Below are positions 31,850 to 43,469 of a stretch of 64,000 nucleotides of DNA, piece after piece. Position 1 is the stretch's first letter. Each line of letters starts with the position of its first letter. A program made the position numbers and the translations under genes. Source of the stretch: Muscardinus avellanarius (taxonomy: Eukaryota > Chordata > Mammalia > Rodentia > Gliridae); the NCBI GenBank assembly GCA_963383645.1, contig OY726573.1:20089158-20153157 (forward strand). Reading direction: 5' to 3'. The notes under the pieces were generated by a model. It worked only from the letters and a program-made list of their open reading frames with translations, was not told the origin of the DNA and searched no databases.

Positions 31850-33185
31850 GCCAGTTCTGCTCTTGCTACGAGGAGACCTTCAGGGACCATGTGGGGTCCC
31901 CAGGGCCATGGCCTCATGACTTTGCCCAGGTGGAACTGCCTCTCCATCTTTCAGGGACAGAGGTGGCTGTGAAAGTCCTGCCAGAGAGCACCGACCTTGC
32001 CCTTTGTGATCTCCGAATCTGCAGTGGCCAGCTGTTTCATGTGGAAACCACTGGAGACGTCTCCCTGGTGATGGAGCCTGCGAGTGGGGTGACTCTGCCG
32101 CACACCCCAAGGGCCAGCAGCATGCAGGAGGAGGAGGCCGGGACAGCGTGGGTGTGTGCTGCTGTCACAGAGGGGCATCATGCACAGAGACCGGAAGCGG
32201 GAGGACATCCCGCGCGATGCCAGCCCAAGCTTCAGCCTCCCTGACTGTGGGCAGAAGACGCACAAGGTCTGTGTACGTTCACATATCTGCTCTAGAACTC
32301 TGCATGTGCGGGAAGATCATGATGGCCCCCAGAGGACATACAGAAGAACCACGGTGTCCTTCTCTGCGTCATGGTCACAGGGCGCCCCTCCCTTAGCAGG
32401 GCTTCCCTTCACAGCTGCAGGAGCAGATCCTACGTGCAAGATCCAAACATCCCTCTTAGCTCCCCACCAAAATACCAAGCAGGACCAGAGAGGACCCAAC
32501 ACAGAGGCTCGGGTATAGACCAAATCCTAGGACACCATGGCTGACCCAGGGTGAGGGCACTCACCCCTCAGCCCAATGAGCCTCCCCAAACCAGCCGCCC
32601 ATGACAGTGAGGGCGACCTCTGACCCCGGTCTTGGTAAACAGAAAGCTTAATGAGGTGATGGCTTCATGATGCTCCAGCACCAGAGAACCCGGGGTTTGG
32701 GCTGAGAACCTTTAGGTGGGCACCGCACGGCCAAAGGTCAGCCTTGCCGTCCCAGAGCAGTGGCGGTGAGCCTGCCCGCGGCTCCTGCCTGAGGAGGACA
32801 GGCAGGAGCGAGAGATAGCAGGAAAGACAGCCTGCCTGCCCCCCACGCAGCCTGAATGAGGACCCCCACTTCCAGCACAGCCCTCAGCGCATCCCCGAGG
32901 CTCCCCCGCCAGCCCGGCATGAGCAGAGTGTGGGGAGACAGAGCAGGGAGTCCGTCCAGGGGCCAGGTCAGAGGAAAACGCCCTCTCCCAGGGCAGTCGC
33001 TCTGTGGGCCTGCAGCCCGAGCCCGGACAGCAGTCACAGCTCCAAGGGGTCCCCGGGATGGTTGTCGCCTGTATCCTAAGAAGATGTTACTGCCTGCTGG
33101 CCCCAGAGACAGCCCTGAGTGCAGAACTGAAGTGGCACCAATGAAAACGAGACAGACACAGAGACAGCAGCAGCACCAGGTAGGT
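31850..33185 (+). pseudogene. decayed Smok-like kinase paralogue
   Basis: The plus strand keeps broken kinase pieces in order: SGTEVAVKVLPES (compare TGTEVAIKVIDKS of the intact gene), LFHVETTGDVSLVMEPASG (compare LFEIVETPNTLFLIMEFVSGG), MQEEEA (compare REEEAQ), and, after a frame shift, RGIMHRDRKREDI, where the catalytic HRDLKPEN motif has mutated. Near 33080-33140 the DNA (GATGTTACTGCCTGCTGGCC) aligns with the cysteine-cluster end of the kinase tail array. The middle of the kinase domain is lost. Its orientation is opposite to the intact gene, and it follows CpG-like arm B as the intact gene follows arm A. Confidence 0.7.
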
Positions 33186-33189
33186 GGAG

Positions 33190-35395
33190 CCGGCCAACGT
33201 TTAATCTTACTTCACATCTGCTTGTTGTAATGTCTTCCATCTGCCAACTCACGTCTGTGTAGGTTATGGCGTGCGGTGTGATGCTCAGAGCGGTCTGTAC
33301 AGCCTGGGATGATGAGCTCATGCTGATGAGATCTGACAGCACAGGGCGGCAACTGGGGGGCACGGATGCAAACCACTGCACCAGGCATCTGCACACACCA
33401 CCCCCAGCTGTGCACGCCATGCAAGTCAGGAGCTCACCTGGAGACCAGGGGCCCCTCTGCCCAGCCCGGGAGAAACGCCAGCGCTGTCCTGGCGCATTTG
33501 TGCCGCCCTGCTCTAGTCTGTCTGTCCCTCGTGTTGCTGGGACAGCAGACGTTCTCACAAGTCTTATAAAATTGATGCCCCTGAAAGATGGTCACAGAAG
33601 TCTCATGATCCGCATCCTTGTCGGGCAGAGTCCAGGTGGGGCGAGTTTCAGTTGAGCAGCAGGTAGCCCGCAGTACTGGGAATTAGTCCAGAAACCCAAA
33701 GAGAAGAGCAGAGTGACTTTAGAGACCCATTGAGGGTCCCCAGGAGCGACAGTGATTTCCGTGCTGCTGAAGCGGGTGTGGTGCGGCCTGTGCTTCCAGA
33801 AGCGAGCGGGTCTCTGCACGTCAGGCCCAGGGAGGTGAGGCTATGACCAGGCTCCCTCAGCATCCTCAGGAGCCCTGGGGAGGCCAGGCCTGTGGACGTC
33901 CAGTCTGCTGGTGGGCCTCCTCCCTGTCTCAGCCCCAGCTGGGGCCTGCCCCCTGCCTGCTCCTCCCCACAAAGGAATCGAGTCAGCAAACCCACTCATC
34001 ACCCCCTCCCAGAGGAAGGTGTTCAAGAAAGTAAGGGCTGCGTCCCATACATTAAATAACTGATGAATGCCTTCAATGGTTCGGGCAGAATGTGCTGCTC
34101 TGGCCCCCTGGGAGGACACCTGGGAGGGGACATGTATGGAGGCTCCCCAGGGCCATGCTCTGGAGGGTCTAGACAGTCCATTACAAGCTCAGAAGGCCTG
34201 GGTGCCCAGCCAGTCTGGATGGACGTTTTCATGGCTAGAGGAGGAAAGGTGAGAGCTGTAAGGCAGAGGGGTGGCTGTGTCATGTGGACATAGAAGGGTG
34301 GACACGAGGGGTGGGCACCAGGGATCTGTGGGCTCGGGGCCCTCTCAGGGGGAAATGTTCCCAGGTGGAAGTGTTCCCATGCTGCAGTTAGTGTCAGGAA
34401 CCTTGGGCCAGCTCAGCTCAGCGCAGCCATCAGCTCCCCACACCCCCTTTCTCGTTGTTCTTGGCTGGGCTACCCACACCTGGGGGTCCTAGATCCTGCT
34501 CTCCATCTGAGGCCTGGTGAGCACCCCGGTGGTTCCTCCTGGGTGGTGGTTCTGGCTCTGACGACCCACTGAGCTCTGTGCCTGCCAAGGCAGCTGCCTG
34601 CCAAATGCAGCAGTGTAATCCCTTCTTCTGGGCACAGCCCCCTCCATTCATGACTCAGGTGAGGAGCTGCCCTTCACTGCTAGTCCCTTACGGGCACGCA
34701 GGTCTCTGTCTGAAAATCCCACTGAGACCGCTGGATTCAGCGCAGTGATTACTAGCTGAAGTGGCTCTGCCTCCCAGTCCCTCACGAATACCCCCACCCC
34801 GCCCCAGAGGACTGGAGCCCTGCAGCTCCTACACCAAGGCTGGCACTCTACCTGGCCGAGTCTGGGAGAGAGTGGAGGTCGTTCCCCGCAGAGCCCACGG
34901 AAAGGGCGTGGTGCTTCAGAGCTGGCAGAGAAGAACCAGACCCCGGACGTCTGAACGTGAGTCCTGCACTCATTGCATGTGGGGATTGTCGGGGTGGGAG
35001 CCTTGGTGCGGCATGGGGATGGAGGGAGGGTCCAAGCAGCAGAGTTGAGGAAGTAGGGGAGGGGACACAGGGCTGGGGCAGGAGCTGGGGTAAGCATTGC
35101 AGGGATGGAGTCTAAAGAATTTAAGAACAATACAGGGACGCGGTCAACTAACAGGTACGCAGGGATGGGGCGGAGAGGGGAGGCAGATGTTGTTTGGGAC
35201 ATCCAAATGTTAGGGAATAGGAAACATTGTACATTGACAGGGCGGTCCTCTGTGGGCAGACGTCCTTGACAAGGTTGTGACTGGGCTGGAATGGGTCCTC
35301 TTGAGAGGGGGAGAAGGGCTCTGCATTATATCTCTCACATTTCCAGGCTCATGACATTATGTATCCCAGTTAGTGCCTGTAAAGGAGCACTTAGG
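33190..35395. other. unique GC-moderate stretch
   Basis: About 2.2 kb without recognised repeats. Overlapping open frames on both strands (for example 33648-33995 minus, 34648-35202 minus) show no domain, no conserved start context and no splice pattern I can defend. Confidence 0.4.
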
Positions 35396-35466
35396 GTGTG
35401 TGTGTGTGCATGTGTGTGTGTGCATGCGTGCGTGTGCGTGCGTGTGCGTGTGTGTGTGTGTGTGTA
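35396..35466 (+). repeat. (GT)n with GCGT variants
   Basis: GTGTGTGTGCATGTG, then GTGCGTGCGTGTGCG, about 70 nt. Confidence 0.95.
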
Positions 35467-35674
35467 AGTGAGGGAGCCTGCGGACTCCCCTTTAGCTCTT
35501 TTTTGCTGACAGGGGGTGCCGTGTTGTCAGTGTGGAGAGTGTCACAGCTTCTCTTGGTAAGCAATGGCTGGGAAGGTCTTGCATCAACAGGATGTCATCC
35601 ATATATTTTTGTGTGGTGAATTGTACCATTGACTGTCATATCTGGGAAAGGCGTCTAGAGATGAGGTCAAAATG

Positions 35675-35850
35675 CAGTCTATCGTTGGGTGTGGTGGTGC
35701 AAGCATGTAATCCCAGTACTTGGGAAGTTGAGACAGGTTGGATGTGGGCCTCAGCAATTTAGGAGACTGTTTCAAAATAAAACAATAACATAGGGCAGGG
35801 AGTGCAGTTCAGAGTAGAATGTCCCTGATTTGAATCCCTAAAGAAGATTC
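35675..35850 (+). repeat. B1-dID-type SINE
   Basis: Head GGTGTGGTGGTGCAAGCATG, tail GGCAGGGAGTGCAGTTCAGA. Confidence 0.75.
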
Positions 35851-35854
35851 AGGG

Positions 35855-36501
35855 TCATATAGCAATAGTAAAATGATTATTACCAGTGATACCATAAGAG
35901 GGAAGAGCCAGGAGACCAAGCCCACTTTTCTGCCCTGGATGCCCAGGATTATGAAAGACCTTGTCTATTCTGGAAGCACCGTCTCTGAGAGCTTTTGCTA
36001 TTTCAGACTGATGTAAAAACAGCATTTCTCTCCCAGGTCTGAGCAGAGCTCCCCTCTTTCAACCCTTAGCAGATCAAGGGGGTTGCTCGCCTGTTTTGGG
36101 GGTGGCTGAGGAGTGTATTTGGGTGTATAAAATGGCCAATACTGTTTGAGATTTTCTTTGAGCTGTTAGAATGGCCTTCTGACAGGTGCTGGAAGTCAGT
36201 TGAGGCGGCAGTAATACCTCTTCTTCCAGAGATACTCAAAGCCCAGTTGGAAGTGAAATTAGTTGGATTCCCCATTTCATGTGGACATGGGTTGTTAAAG
36301 GGGCTTGCAGGGTTTAATTGTTGGGTGCTATGGGTATTGTGGGTCCAACTAGACCAGAGTACAAATGCCTGACCAGGAAGTTGGTAAGCAAAGAGAAGCT
36401 CAGGTACCAAATAAGAAGAAGGCACCAGTTTTTGAAGGCAGATCGGGATGTGAATGGAAAATAGGTGAGGAAGGAACCCTCTCTTGAAATAGGCGTCTAG
36501 A
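35855..36501 (-). other. possible endogenous-retrovirus env remnant
   Basis: The minus strand reads a 119-codon open piece ending QNRRATPLIC and then a broken continuation. QNRR followed by hydrophobic residues recalls the heptad/immunosuppressive region of retroviral transmembrane proteins. The similarity is short and could be chance. No LTR was found beside it. The element at 36513 interrupts this stretch. Confidence 0.25.
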
Positions 36502-36512
36502 AGAAATAGGAA

Positions 36513-39262
36513 CTTCCGGGAAGATGGCGACCGAGAAAAGCGGGGCTTAAGAGCCGCGCTAACAACAAATCTCCATTACCACAAAATCAGCGCCTTTCAT
36601 AGCCAGAAAACACCATCACCAGTGAAACAAAAAATCACCAGGCTCCAGAGAGAAAGTGGACTGAGAACAGAGCCACAGAGGAGATACACCGGCCTCACGC
36701 CCGAGGACATGGCAGACGCGGCAGCAGCGCCATACTGCCGGCGGCACCAGCGAATTCACGGGATGGCTACAGCAAGCCGAGGTGAGCCACTGCGGAACAG
36801 CCAGGCGGGATTTCTCTGCGCAGAGAGCATCTAAAGCTCCCAGTGGCCGAGCTCAGCACACGCTGCAGGGATTCAGAGAAAAACCAAGAAGAAAAACACC
36901 AGCCCCACAGCTGAGGGCGTAGCAGCGGCGCCATATTGCCACTGGCGGCAGCAGCACCGAATTCAGCGAGGCCAGTACAGCTACATCTGCGTACTCAAGA
37001 ACAGTGAGTCAAATTGCGGGCCACAGAGGAGAAATCCCAGTACTGTACTCCCTGGGTCTTGACCCAGTGGGGGAGGGGCGGTGGCAGAGATATCACACCA
37101 TAGGAGAACGCCCAACCTGGTACCCCCCACAGTCTAAAGCAGCCTCTATCGACTCTCTGGGTCAGAGACTCTGTGATAAAACCCAGTAAAGGAGTAGTGG
37201 GGTCTGAGATACTACTGACTCGAGATCCAGAACACCTTAAGTGAAGTCATAGTGACCCAAGGGAAGAACCCAGAGAAGGCACAAACTTCCAAAATCATGG
37301 GAAAGAGGAATAATACTGGAGAAATAAATGCCCACAACCCCACAACATCAGAACCCGATAAAACTGAAAATCAGAGATTTCTAGAAGATCAAATCAGGAA
37401 AATAACTGTAGAAATAGTAGAGGTGCTTCGAAAAGAACTCAGAGAGAGCCAAAAAGAGATAAAGGATGCAATTAATGAAGTAAAGGCCTCAATTCAAAGC
37501 ACAAACAACCGATTAGAACCCATAGAGAACAGAATCTCGCTCTTAGAAGATGAGCAATCCAAAAATGAACGCATAGTTTCTAATCTAGAAAAAAATATCC
37601 GACAGCAAGATTCTGACATTGAAAAAATATGGGCCCATTTTAAGAGAGCTAACCTAAGAATAATTGGAATAGAGGAGGGAAAAGAAAGTGAAACCAAAGG
37701 GATCAACAATCTCTTCAAGGAAGTAATAGCAGAAAATTTTCCAGACATAGAGCAAGAGGTCGATACACAGGTCCAGGAAACTTATAGAACTCCCTTTAGA
37801 CAGGATCGAAGAAGAGGATCCCCACGCCACATAATTGTCAAAATGACCAATGTGGAAGCCAAGCAGAGAATCTTAAAGGCAACAAAAACAAAGGGCCAAG
37901 TGACATTCAGAGGCAAACCAATTAGAATCACTCCAGACTTCCCAAACCAAGTTATGAGAGCCAGAAGGGCTTGGAGTAACATGTTCCAAACTCTGAAAGA
38001 AAACAACTTCCAGCCAAAAATTTCCTACCCAGCAAAACTTTCTATCAAACTAGATGGAGAAATAAGAAGCTTCCATGACAAACAGAAACTGAAGGAATTT
38101 ATGTCTTCAAAGCCAGCACTAGAGAAAATACTCAAAGAGATTAACTACAAAGAAGAAATAGGTAACACACTCCAGAACTAGAGAAACAAGATTTTCCATC
38201 CAACAGACAAGTAAGATTGGTTATCTGTGGAGATTCATTATTTATGTTAGTCTTTTACCTATCTGTAAAGGGTATTGTTTGCCTTTATTGTTGTTAATTT
38301 TTAGGATTTCTAGTTGGAATATTAATATACCTTCAGATATAGCAATTGGAAATATTTTATCCCATTCTATTAGTAACTGTTAACTCTGTGTACATTGTCT
38401 TTGGATATACAATATATATTTTTTTTTTAGGGAGTTTGTATACTCTTCTGTTGCCTGTGCCATTGAAATCATAACCAAGAAATCACTGCCAATTTCAATG
38501 TTGTGAGGTTTAATGACCCAGATTTTCTCCTAAAAGTTTATAGTTTTAAGATTTATATTTAGGTCTTTTATCTATTTTGAGTTAATATTTGTATATGGGA
38601 TTAGGTAAGGGTCCAATTTTATTCTTTTCCATGTAATTATTATTTTTTAACAATATTTAGTTAAAAGATTAATATTTCCACCACCAAATGTTCGTGGAAA
38701 CCTTGTCAAAAATAACTTGACAATATAGGGAAGAATTTAGCTCTAGGCTTTTTTTAAACTCCAATGGTTTATATTTCTGCCTTTAGAATAGTACTACACT
38801 GTTTCAATTATTGTAGCTTTATATGGTTTGAAATCAGAAAATATATATCTTCTAGCTTTGTTCTTTTTCAAGATCGTTTTGGGTACCTAGAGTCCATATT
38901 CCATATTAGGATAGATTTTTTCTGAAAAATAAATATATAAATATATGATAGTTTTACCTAAAAAATAAAAAAAAATATTCTCTGGTAAGAAAGAAAGCAA
39001 GAAGAAATATTGAAATGTTATCTTTAGGTCATCAAAAGCTTGGTATCAGACAAATGAAACTGTTATGTGAGATTATCATTTTTAATTTTAGATAAATTGC
39101 CATAATACTAGATGTCAACTACTAAGCCAAGCATGGGAGGGAGGGATAGGGAATGAATGGGTTGGGATTGGGGGGGGCTGACTGGGAAAAGTGTGCATGT
39201 ATGTCTACAAAAGTATGTATCCTACTATGATGTATGAATACAGTGCACCAAAAAAAAAAAAA
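36513..39262 (+). mobile_element. ORF1-only chimeric L1 (HAL1-like), full-length copy with TSDs
   Basis: Starts CTTCCGGGAAGATGGCGACC, a LINE 5' UTR, and ends in a poly(A) run. An 11-nt target duplication (AGAAATAGGAA) flanks it at 36502-36512 and 39263-39273. The order is 5' UTR (about 740 nt), ORF1 (37252-38181), then from about 38220 to 38950 a stretch whose complement is the C-terminal part of L1 ORF2 (GGACCCTTACCTAATCCCAT as read on the minus strand), then an L1 3' UTR-like end (AAGCCAAGCATGGGAGGGAG). ORF2 itself is absent. The copy at 61682-64000 has the same order and the same junctions. Confidence 0.88.
37252..38181 (+). CDS. L1 ORF1 protein (RNA-binding chaperone), 309 residues
   Basis: ORF1p coats L1 RNA in trimers. 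The frame shows an N-terminal basic stretch, a coiled coil (about residues 45-130, NRISLLEDEQSKNERIVSNL), an RRM-like segment (NLRIIGIEEGKESETKGINN) and the C-terminal domain (RGSPRHIIVKMTNVEAKQRI ... FQPKISYPAKLSI). No stop interrupts it. Compared with the second copy (62731-63693), it ends 11 residues early at a TAG. Whether it is expressed is unknown. Confidence 0.9.
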   Translation: MTQGKNPEKAQTSKIMGKRNNTGEINAHNPTTSEPDKTENQRFLEDQIRKITVEIVEVLRKELRESQKEIKDAINEVKASIQSTNNRLEPIENRISLLEDEQSKNERIVSNLEKNIRQQDSDIEKIWAHFKRANLRIIGIEEGKESETKGINNLFKEVIAENFPDIEQEVDTQVQETYRTPFRQDRRRGSPRHIIVKMTNVEAKQRILKATKTKGQVTFRGKPIRITPDFPNQVMRARRAWSNMFQTLKENNFQPKISYPAKLSIKLDGEIRSFHDKQKLKEFMSSKPALEKILKEINYKEEIGNTLQN

Positions 39263-39273
39263 AGAAATAGGAA

Positions 39274-39949
39274 TGCAGTCAGAATGTCAAAGTTATAAAA
39301 TCATTTTTCTGCTCTTTAAAAAAAAAAGAAATTGGCGTCTAACAGTTTCTCTCTTAGGATATATAAGGATGCATTTTATTTCACATTTGAGCTCAAACTA
39401 TGTTTAAAGCCTTAAGTTTTTCACATGACTCTCTAGGATATTACTTAGGTGTATTTGGCCAAAGAAACATGATTGGGTCAGCTGCCCTACTATTAACCCA
39501 ACTACTATAAAACCTATGATTTCCTCCAGGTACAACACAATGTGGGACCCAATTACAAATTATTTTATTGCCCTTTGGTCAGAAGAAATTCAGGTGTTTC
39601 TGTATTGTTTGACCTCTCTCCCAGGGCTCCTAGGGACTGTACGTGGAGATTATTACTGAGAAAGGTAAGGGGATCCAAAATTGATATCAAATGAGTGAAA
39701 AATTATTTAGCTGACTCACCGTTATGACAGTAATGATACATTTCTAATTATTAACTTTAAGAAATAGGAGATTAAATAAGGATATAGAGGCACAATTAAA
39801 GGGCAGAGAAAGCGTCATTAAACAGTCCACTACCAGCTATTATTAGAAGAAAATGCTCACTAGTATTCATATTCTATCTAATGAGATTATAAGATTGTCG
39901 TTTTTTTACTTTACTTCTAAACACTCCAAGATAGAAAAGAATTGTTTTC
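39274..39949. other. unique AT-rich stretch
   Basis: Continues the sequence interrupted at 36512. It may belong to the same degraded element as 35855-36501. Nothing definite seen. Confidence 0.35.
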
Positions 39950-39964
39950 TGATTTGAATATCTT

Positions 39965-40154
39965 TTTTTTTTGTGTGTGTGTGGTACTGGGGTTCCTGGA
40001 AGCCCTTCTACCTCTGGGCTACACTCCCAGACCTATTTTATATTTCTGAAACAGGGTCTCTTACACCAGCGCGGCTGGCTTTGAACCTGCGCGATCCTCC
40101 TGTCTCCGCCTCCCAAGCGCGGGGATTACAAGCGTGCGCCACCACGCCCGGCCA
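39965..40154 (-). repeat. young-type SINE with intact TSD
   Basis: A minus-strand copy of the shortened subfamily (GGGGTTCCTGGAAGCCCTTC ... CACCACGCCCGGCC). A 15-nt duplication TGATTTGAATATCTT lies at 39950-39964 and 40155-40169. Both ends and the duplication are intact, so the insertion is recent. Confidence 0.92.
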
Positions 40155-40277
40155 TGATTTGAATATCTTAAAGGCTTTGAAATTTAGGACTGATTTTCAG
40201 AACATTGTATGTAAACTAGTAATCTGTAGTACTGTTGGCAAATTAAAAGAGGAGTAGGTTTAAAAAATCTCAAACTG

Positions 40278-40760
40278 AGCTGGGCAAGGTGACATATGCC
40301 TTTAATCCCAGTACTTGAGAGCCTCAAACAGAAAGATCACAGGTTCAGGGAGGGTCAGCACACATTACCTTAACTAGACCCAGTTTCAAAAGAAAAAAAT
40401 ACAGTAGGGCTGGGTGTACAGCTCAGAGACAGAACACTCCTGACTTGACCCTCAGTACACAAAAAACCTCAAACTGATATTTGTTCATATGTACTGCCAA
40501 GACTGTATTGTTAACACTTCACTAGTAATTTTCTAATGAGTGTAAATCACATTAAGCTTTCCATTCTTAGTTAAGTGCCATATTTCAGAAACCTGCCAGT
40601 CCTTTACTGGACTTTGATAATCAAAATGGATCACCTTTCCAGGTTTGATGGTGCGTGTATGTAATCCCAGCTACACGAGACGCTGAGGTGGAAGGATCAC
40701 AATTTGAGGCTTACAGTTTGTCTCAGGATAAACTTTCCTTATGGGTCATCGTAGTCACAC
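40278..40760 (+). repeat. older SINEs
   Basis: A plus-strand unit at about 40278-40465 and the head of another at 40640-40745. 40475-40635 is unique. Confidence 0.65.
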
Positions 40761-41787
40761 ATCTTGATGGAGCTCAGGTTGGTGATAGACATACCTGCAC
40801 CCAGCTCTTGGTGAGCTCTTCCCCATTCCCACCCCACTTCTTCTCCCTCCCCGTCTTCCCGTGCTCAGCAGTGACTGGTGTTGATAAGTCTGTGTATGTC
40901 CACCATGTCCATCGAGGTGTTTCCCTTGCACGTCTTCCTCCTCCTCCAGTCTCCCTCACTTAGGTCCTCTCCTTCACTCCACTAAGATTTCTTCTTTGTC
41001 TGGACTCCCTCCTGTGCCCCTGCTTCTCTCTAGTTACTGCATATGAGGGAGAACATCCAACTTTTCACTGTCGGGGACTGACTGTTCTCATTTAGCGTAA
41101 TGTTCTCCAGTTCCATCCATCTCCGTGAAAATATCATAATTTCGTCCTTCTTTATGGCGGAGTAGAATTCCATTGTGTGTATGTCCACAAATTTAGTAAT
41201 GCATTGATCTGTTGATGGGCATGTTGGCTGGTTCCATAGTTTGGCAATTGTGAATGGTGCAGCTACAAACATAGCTATAAATGCATTACAGTGGAAGTCT
41301 GGTTTCAATGCTTTTGGGTAGATACCCAGAAATGGAATAGCTCGGTCATATTAGGTTTATTCCCATTCTGCAGAGGACCCTCCATGCTGTTTCCAAAGCT
41401 GCTGCACTAATTTGCAATCCCACCAACAGTGTTTCAGAGTTTCTACTTCTCCGCATCCTCACTATTTTGTTTGTGTTTTTGATGATTGCTCTTCTAATTG
41501 GGGTTAAGTGAAATCTTGGGGTAGTTTTGATTTGGATCTCTCTGAATGCTAAAGATATGGCGTTTTTTCATATAGTTATTGACCATTTGTATTTCTTCTT
41601 TTGTGAAGTGTCTATTAAAGTTCACTTTTCCATTTTTATTAGGCAGTTTGTTTTTTTGGTGGTGAGTTTCTTGAGTTCTCTGTATATTCTAGATATGAGT
41701 TCTCTATCAGAGGAGTAGCTAGCAAACATTTTCTTCCATTCCGTTGTCTCTTTCTTAAGGTTCCTGTGCTTTTGGAGTCTTTTATTT

Positions 41788-41990
41788 TGAGGCTCTGGGG
41801 ATGGAACCCAGGGGCACTTGACCTCTGAGCTATACCTCCTGCCCTGTTTTTTATTCTTTATTTTGAAACAGAGTCTCACTAAGTTGTGGAGGGCCTCACT
41901 AAGTAGCTGAGGCTGTCTGTGAACCGTGATCCTACTGTCTCAGCCTCCCAAAGGCTGGGATTACAAGTGTGCACCACCACGCCCAGTTCT
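41788..41990 (-). repeat. SINE inserted in L1
   Basis: Tail GGGGATGGAACCCAGGGGCA, head ending CACCACGCCCAG. The L1 target CTTTTGGRGTCTTTT is repeated on both sides. Confidence 0.85.
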
Positions 41991-42739
41991 TTTGGGGTCT
42001 TTTTGAGGAATTTCTTACCCATGCTTTGTGTTGTGGTGTTGGTCCTATGTTCGCTTCGAGGAGCTGCTAGGTCTCTGATCCATCTTGAGTTGACTCTTGT
42101 ACAGAGTGAGAACGTGGAGTTTATTTCCATTTATCTGTATATGGTTAACCAGCTTTGCCAACACCATTTACTGAAGAGGCTATATTTTTTCAAGTGTATG
42201 CTTTTGGCCCCCTTTTCAAAAATCAATTGGATGAAAGAGTGTGCATTCGTTTCTGAGTCCTCTATTCTGTTCCATTGGTCTGTGTGTCTGCTTCTGTGCC
42301 AATACCATGCTGATTTTATCACTATAGCTCTGTAGTATAGTCTGAAGTCAGGTATTGTGATGCCTCTTGCATGGTTCTTGTTGCTGAGAACTACTTTGGC
42401 TACTCTGGGTTTTTTTTTTTTAAGCAACCGATTTTTCAATGTCTCTGAAGAATGACCTTGGTATTTTAATGGGTATTGCATTAAAACCGTAGATCACTTT
42501 TGGAAGAATGGGCATTTTGATGATATTTATTATGCCTACCCAAGAGCATGGGAGATCTTTACATTTTCTAAGATCTTCTTCAATGTCTTTTTTTAATGTT
42601 TTATAATTTTCCTTGTAGATGTCTTTCATCCCCTTGGATAGGTTTATTCCTAAGTATTTTAGTTTTTTGTGGGATAGCATGAGTGGAAGTGTTTTCTGGA
42701 TTTCCTTTTAAATAGATTTATGATAGGAATACAGAAAAA

Positions 42740-42965
42740 CTTCAGGATTTTTTTTTTTTTGGTTGTACTGTGGGTGGAACCCAGGGGCTTTCTACCTCTG
42801 AGCTATACTCCCAGACCTATTTTATATTTTATTTGGAAACAGGATCTCACTAAGTTACTGAGAACCTCACTAAGTAGCTGAAGCTGGCTTCGAACCTGTG
42901 AAATCCTCCTGTCCAGCCTCCTAAGTGCGGGGATTTACAAATGTGAGTCACCACACCCAGCTCGA
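42740..42965 (-). repeat. SINE inserted in L1
   Basis: Minus-strand SINE. GAAAAACTTC occurs on both sides (near 42732 and 42963), consistent with a target duplication. Confidence 0.8.
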
Positions 42966-43184
42966 AAAACTTCTGTTTTTAAAACTGATTTTGTATACAG
43001 ATACTTTGCTGAATTTGTTGATGAGTTCTAAAAGGCTTTTGCTTGAGTTTACTGGGTCTTCTAAGTATAATATCATGCCATTTGCAAATCGATACAGTTC
43101 AGTTCTTTTTTTCCTATTTGTATTCCTTTGATTTCCTTCTCTTGCCTTATTGCTCTGGCTAGAGTCTCAAGTACTATATTGAAA

Positions 43185-43465
43185 ATGAATGGTAATAATA
43201 CTTGTCTTGTTTGTGTTTTTAGGGAAAACTTTCACAGTTTTTCCCCACTTAATATGATGTTGGCTGTGGGCCTATAAAGAGATACTTTAATGCCTAGTTT
43301 AAGTTTTCTGCAACAAAGCTGGGAATCTAACTGTGTTTGGAAATCATGCAGGACATATAGCCAGTAATATTCCAAACCACATGGTTAGTGTGAAAGTGTA
43401 CCTGGAAAGAGAGTGCCAGGCATATATCGTATGGAGGGGATCCTGGGAGCCCCGTGAATAGGCAG
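43185..43465. other. junction sequence between two L1 fragments
   Basis: Contains antisense L1-like sequence at its left end, then about 150 unrecognised bases. Confidence 0.35.
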
Positions 43466-43469
43466 AATA

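Larger units (their letters stand above)
40765..43180 (-). mobile_element. L1 ORF2 3' portion, minus strand
   Basis: The minus strand reads the end of ORF2 ([17 protein letters not shown], 41308-41030) and further upstream ORF2 pieces (WNRIEDSETNAHSFIQLIFE near 42280, LGINLSKGMKDIYKENYKTL near 42650), with stops and shifts. The 3' UTR is at 40765-41030. Two SINEs have inserted (41788-41990 and 42740-42965). Confidence 0.85.
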
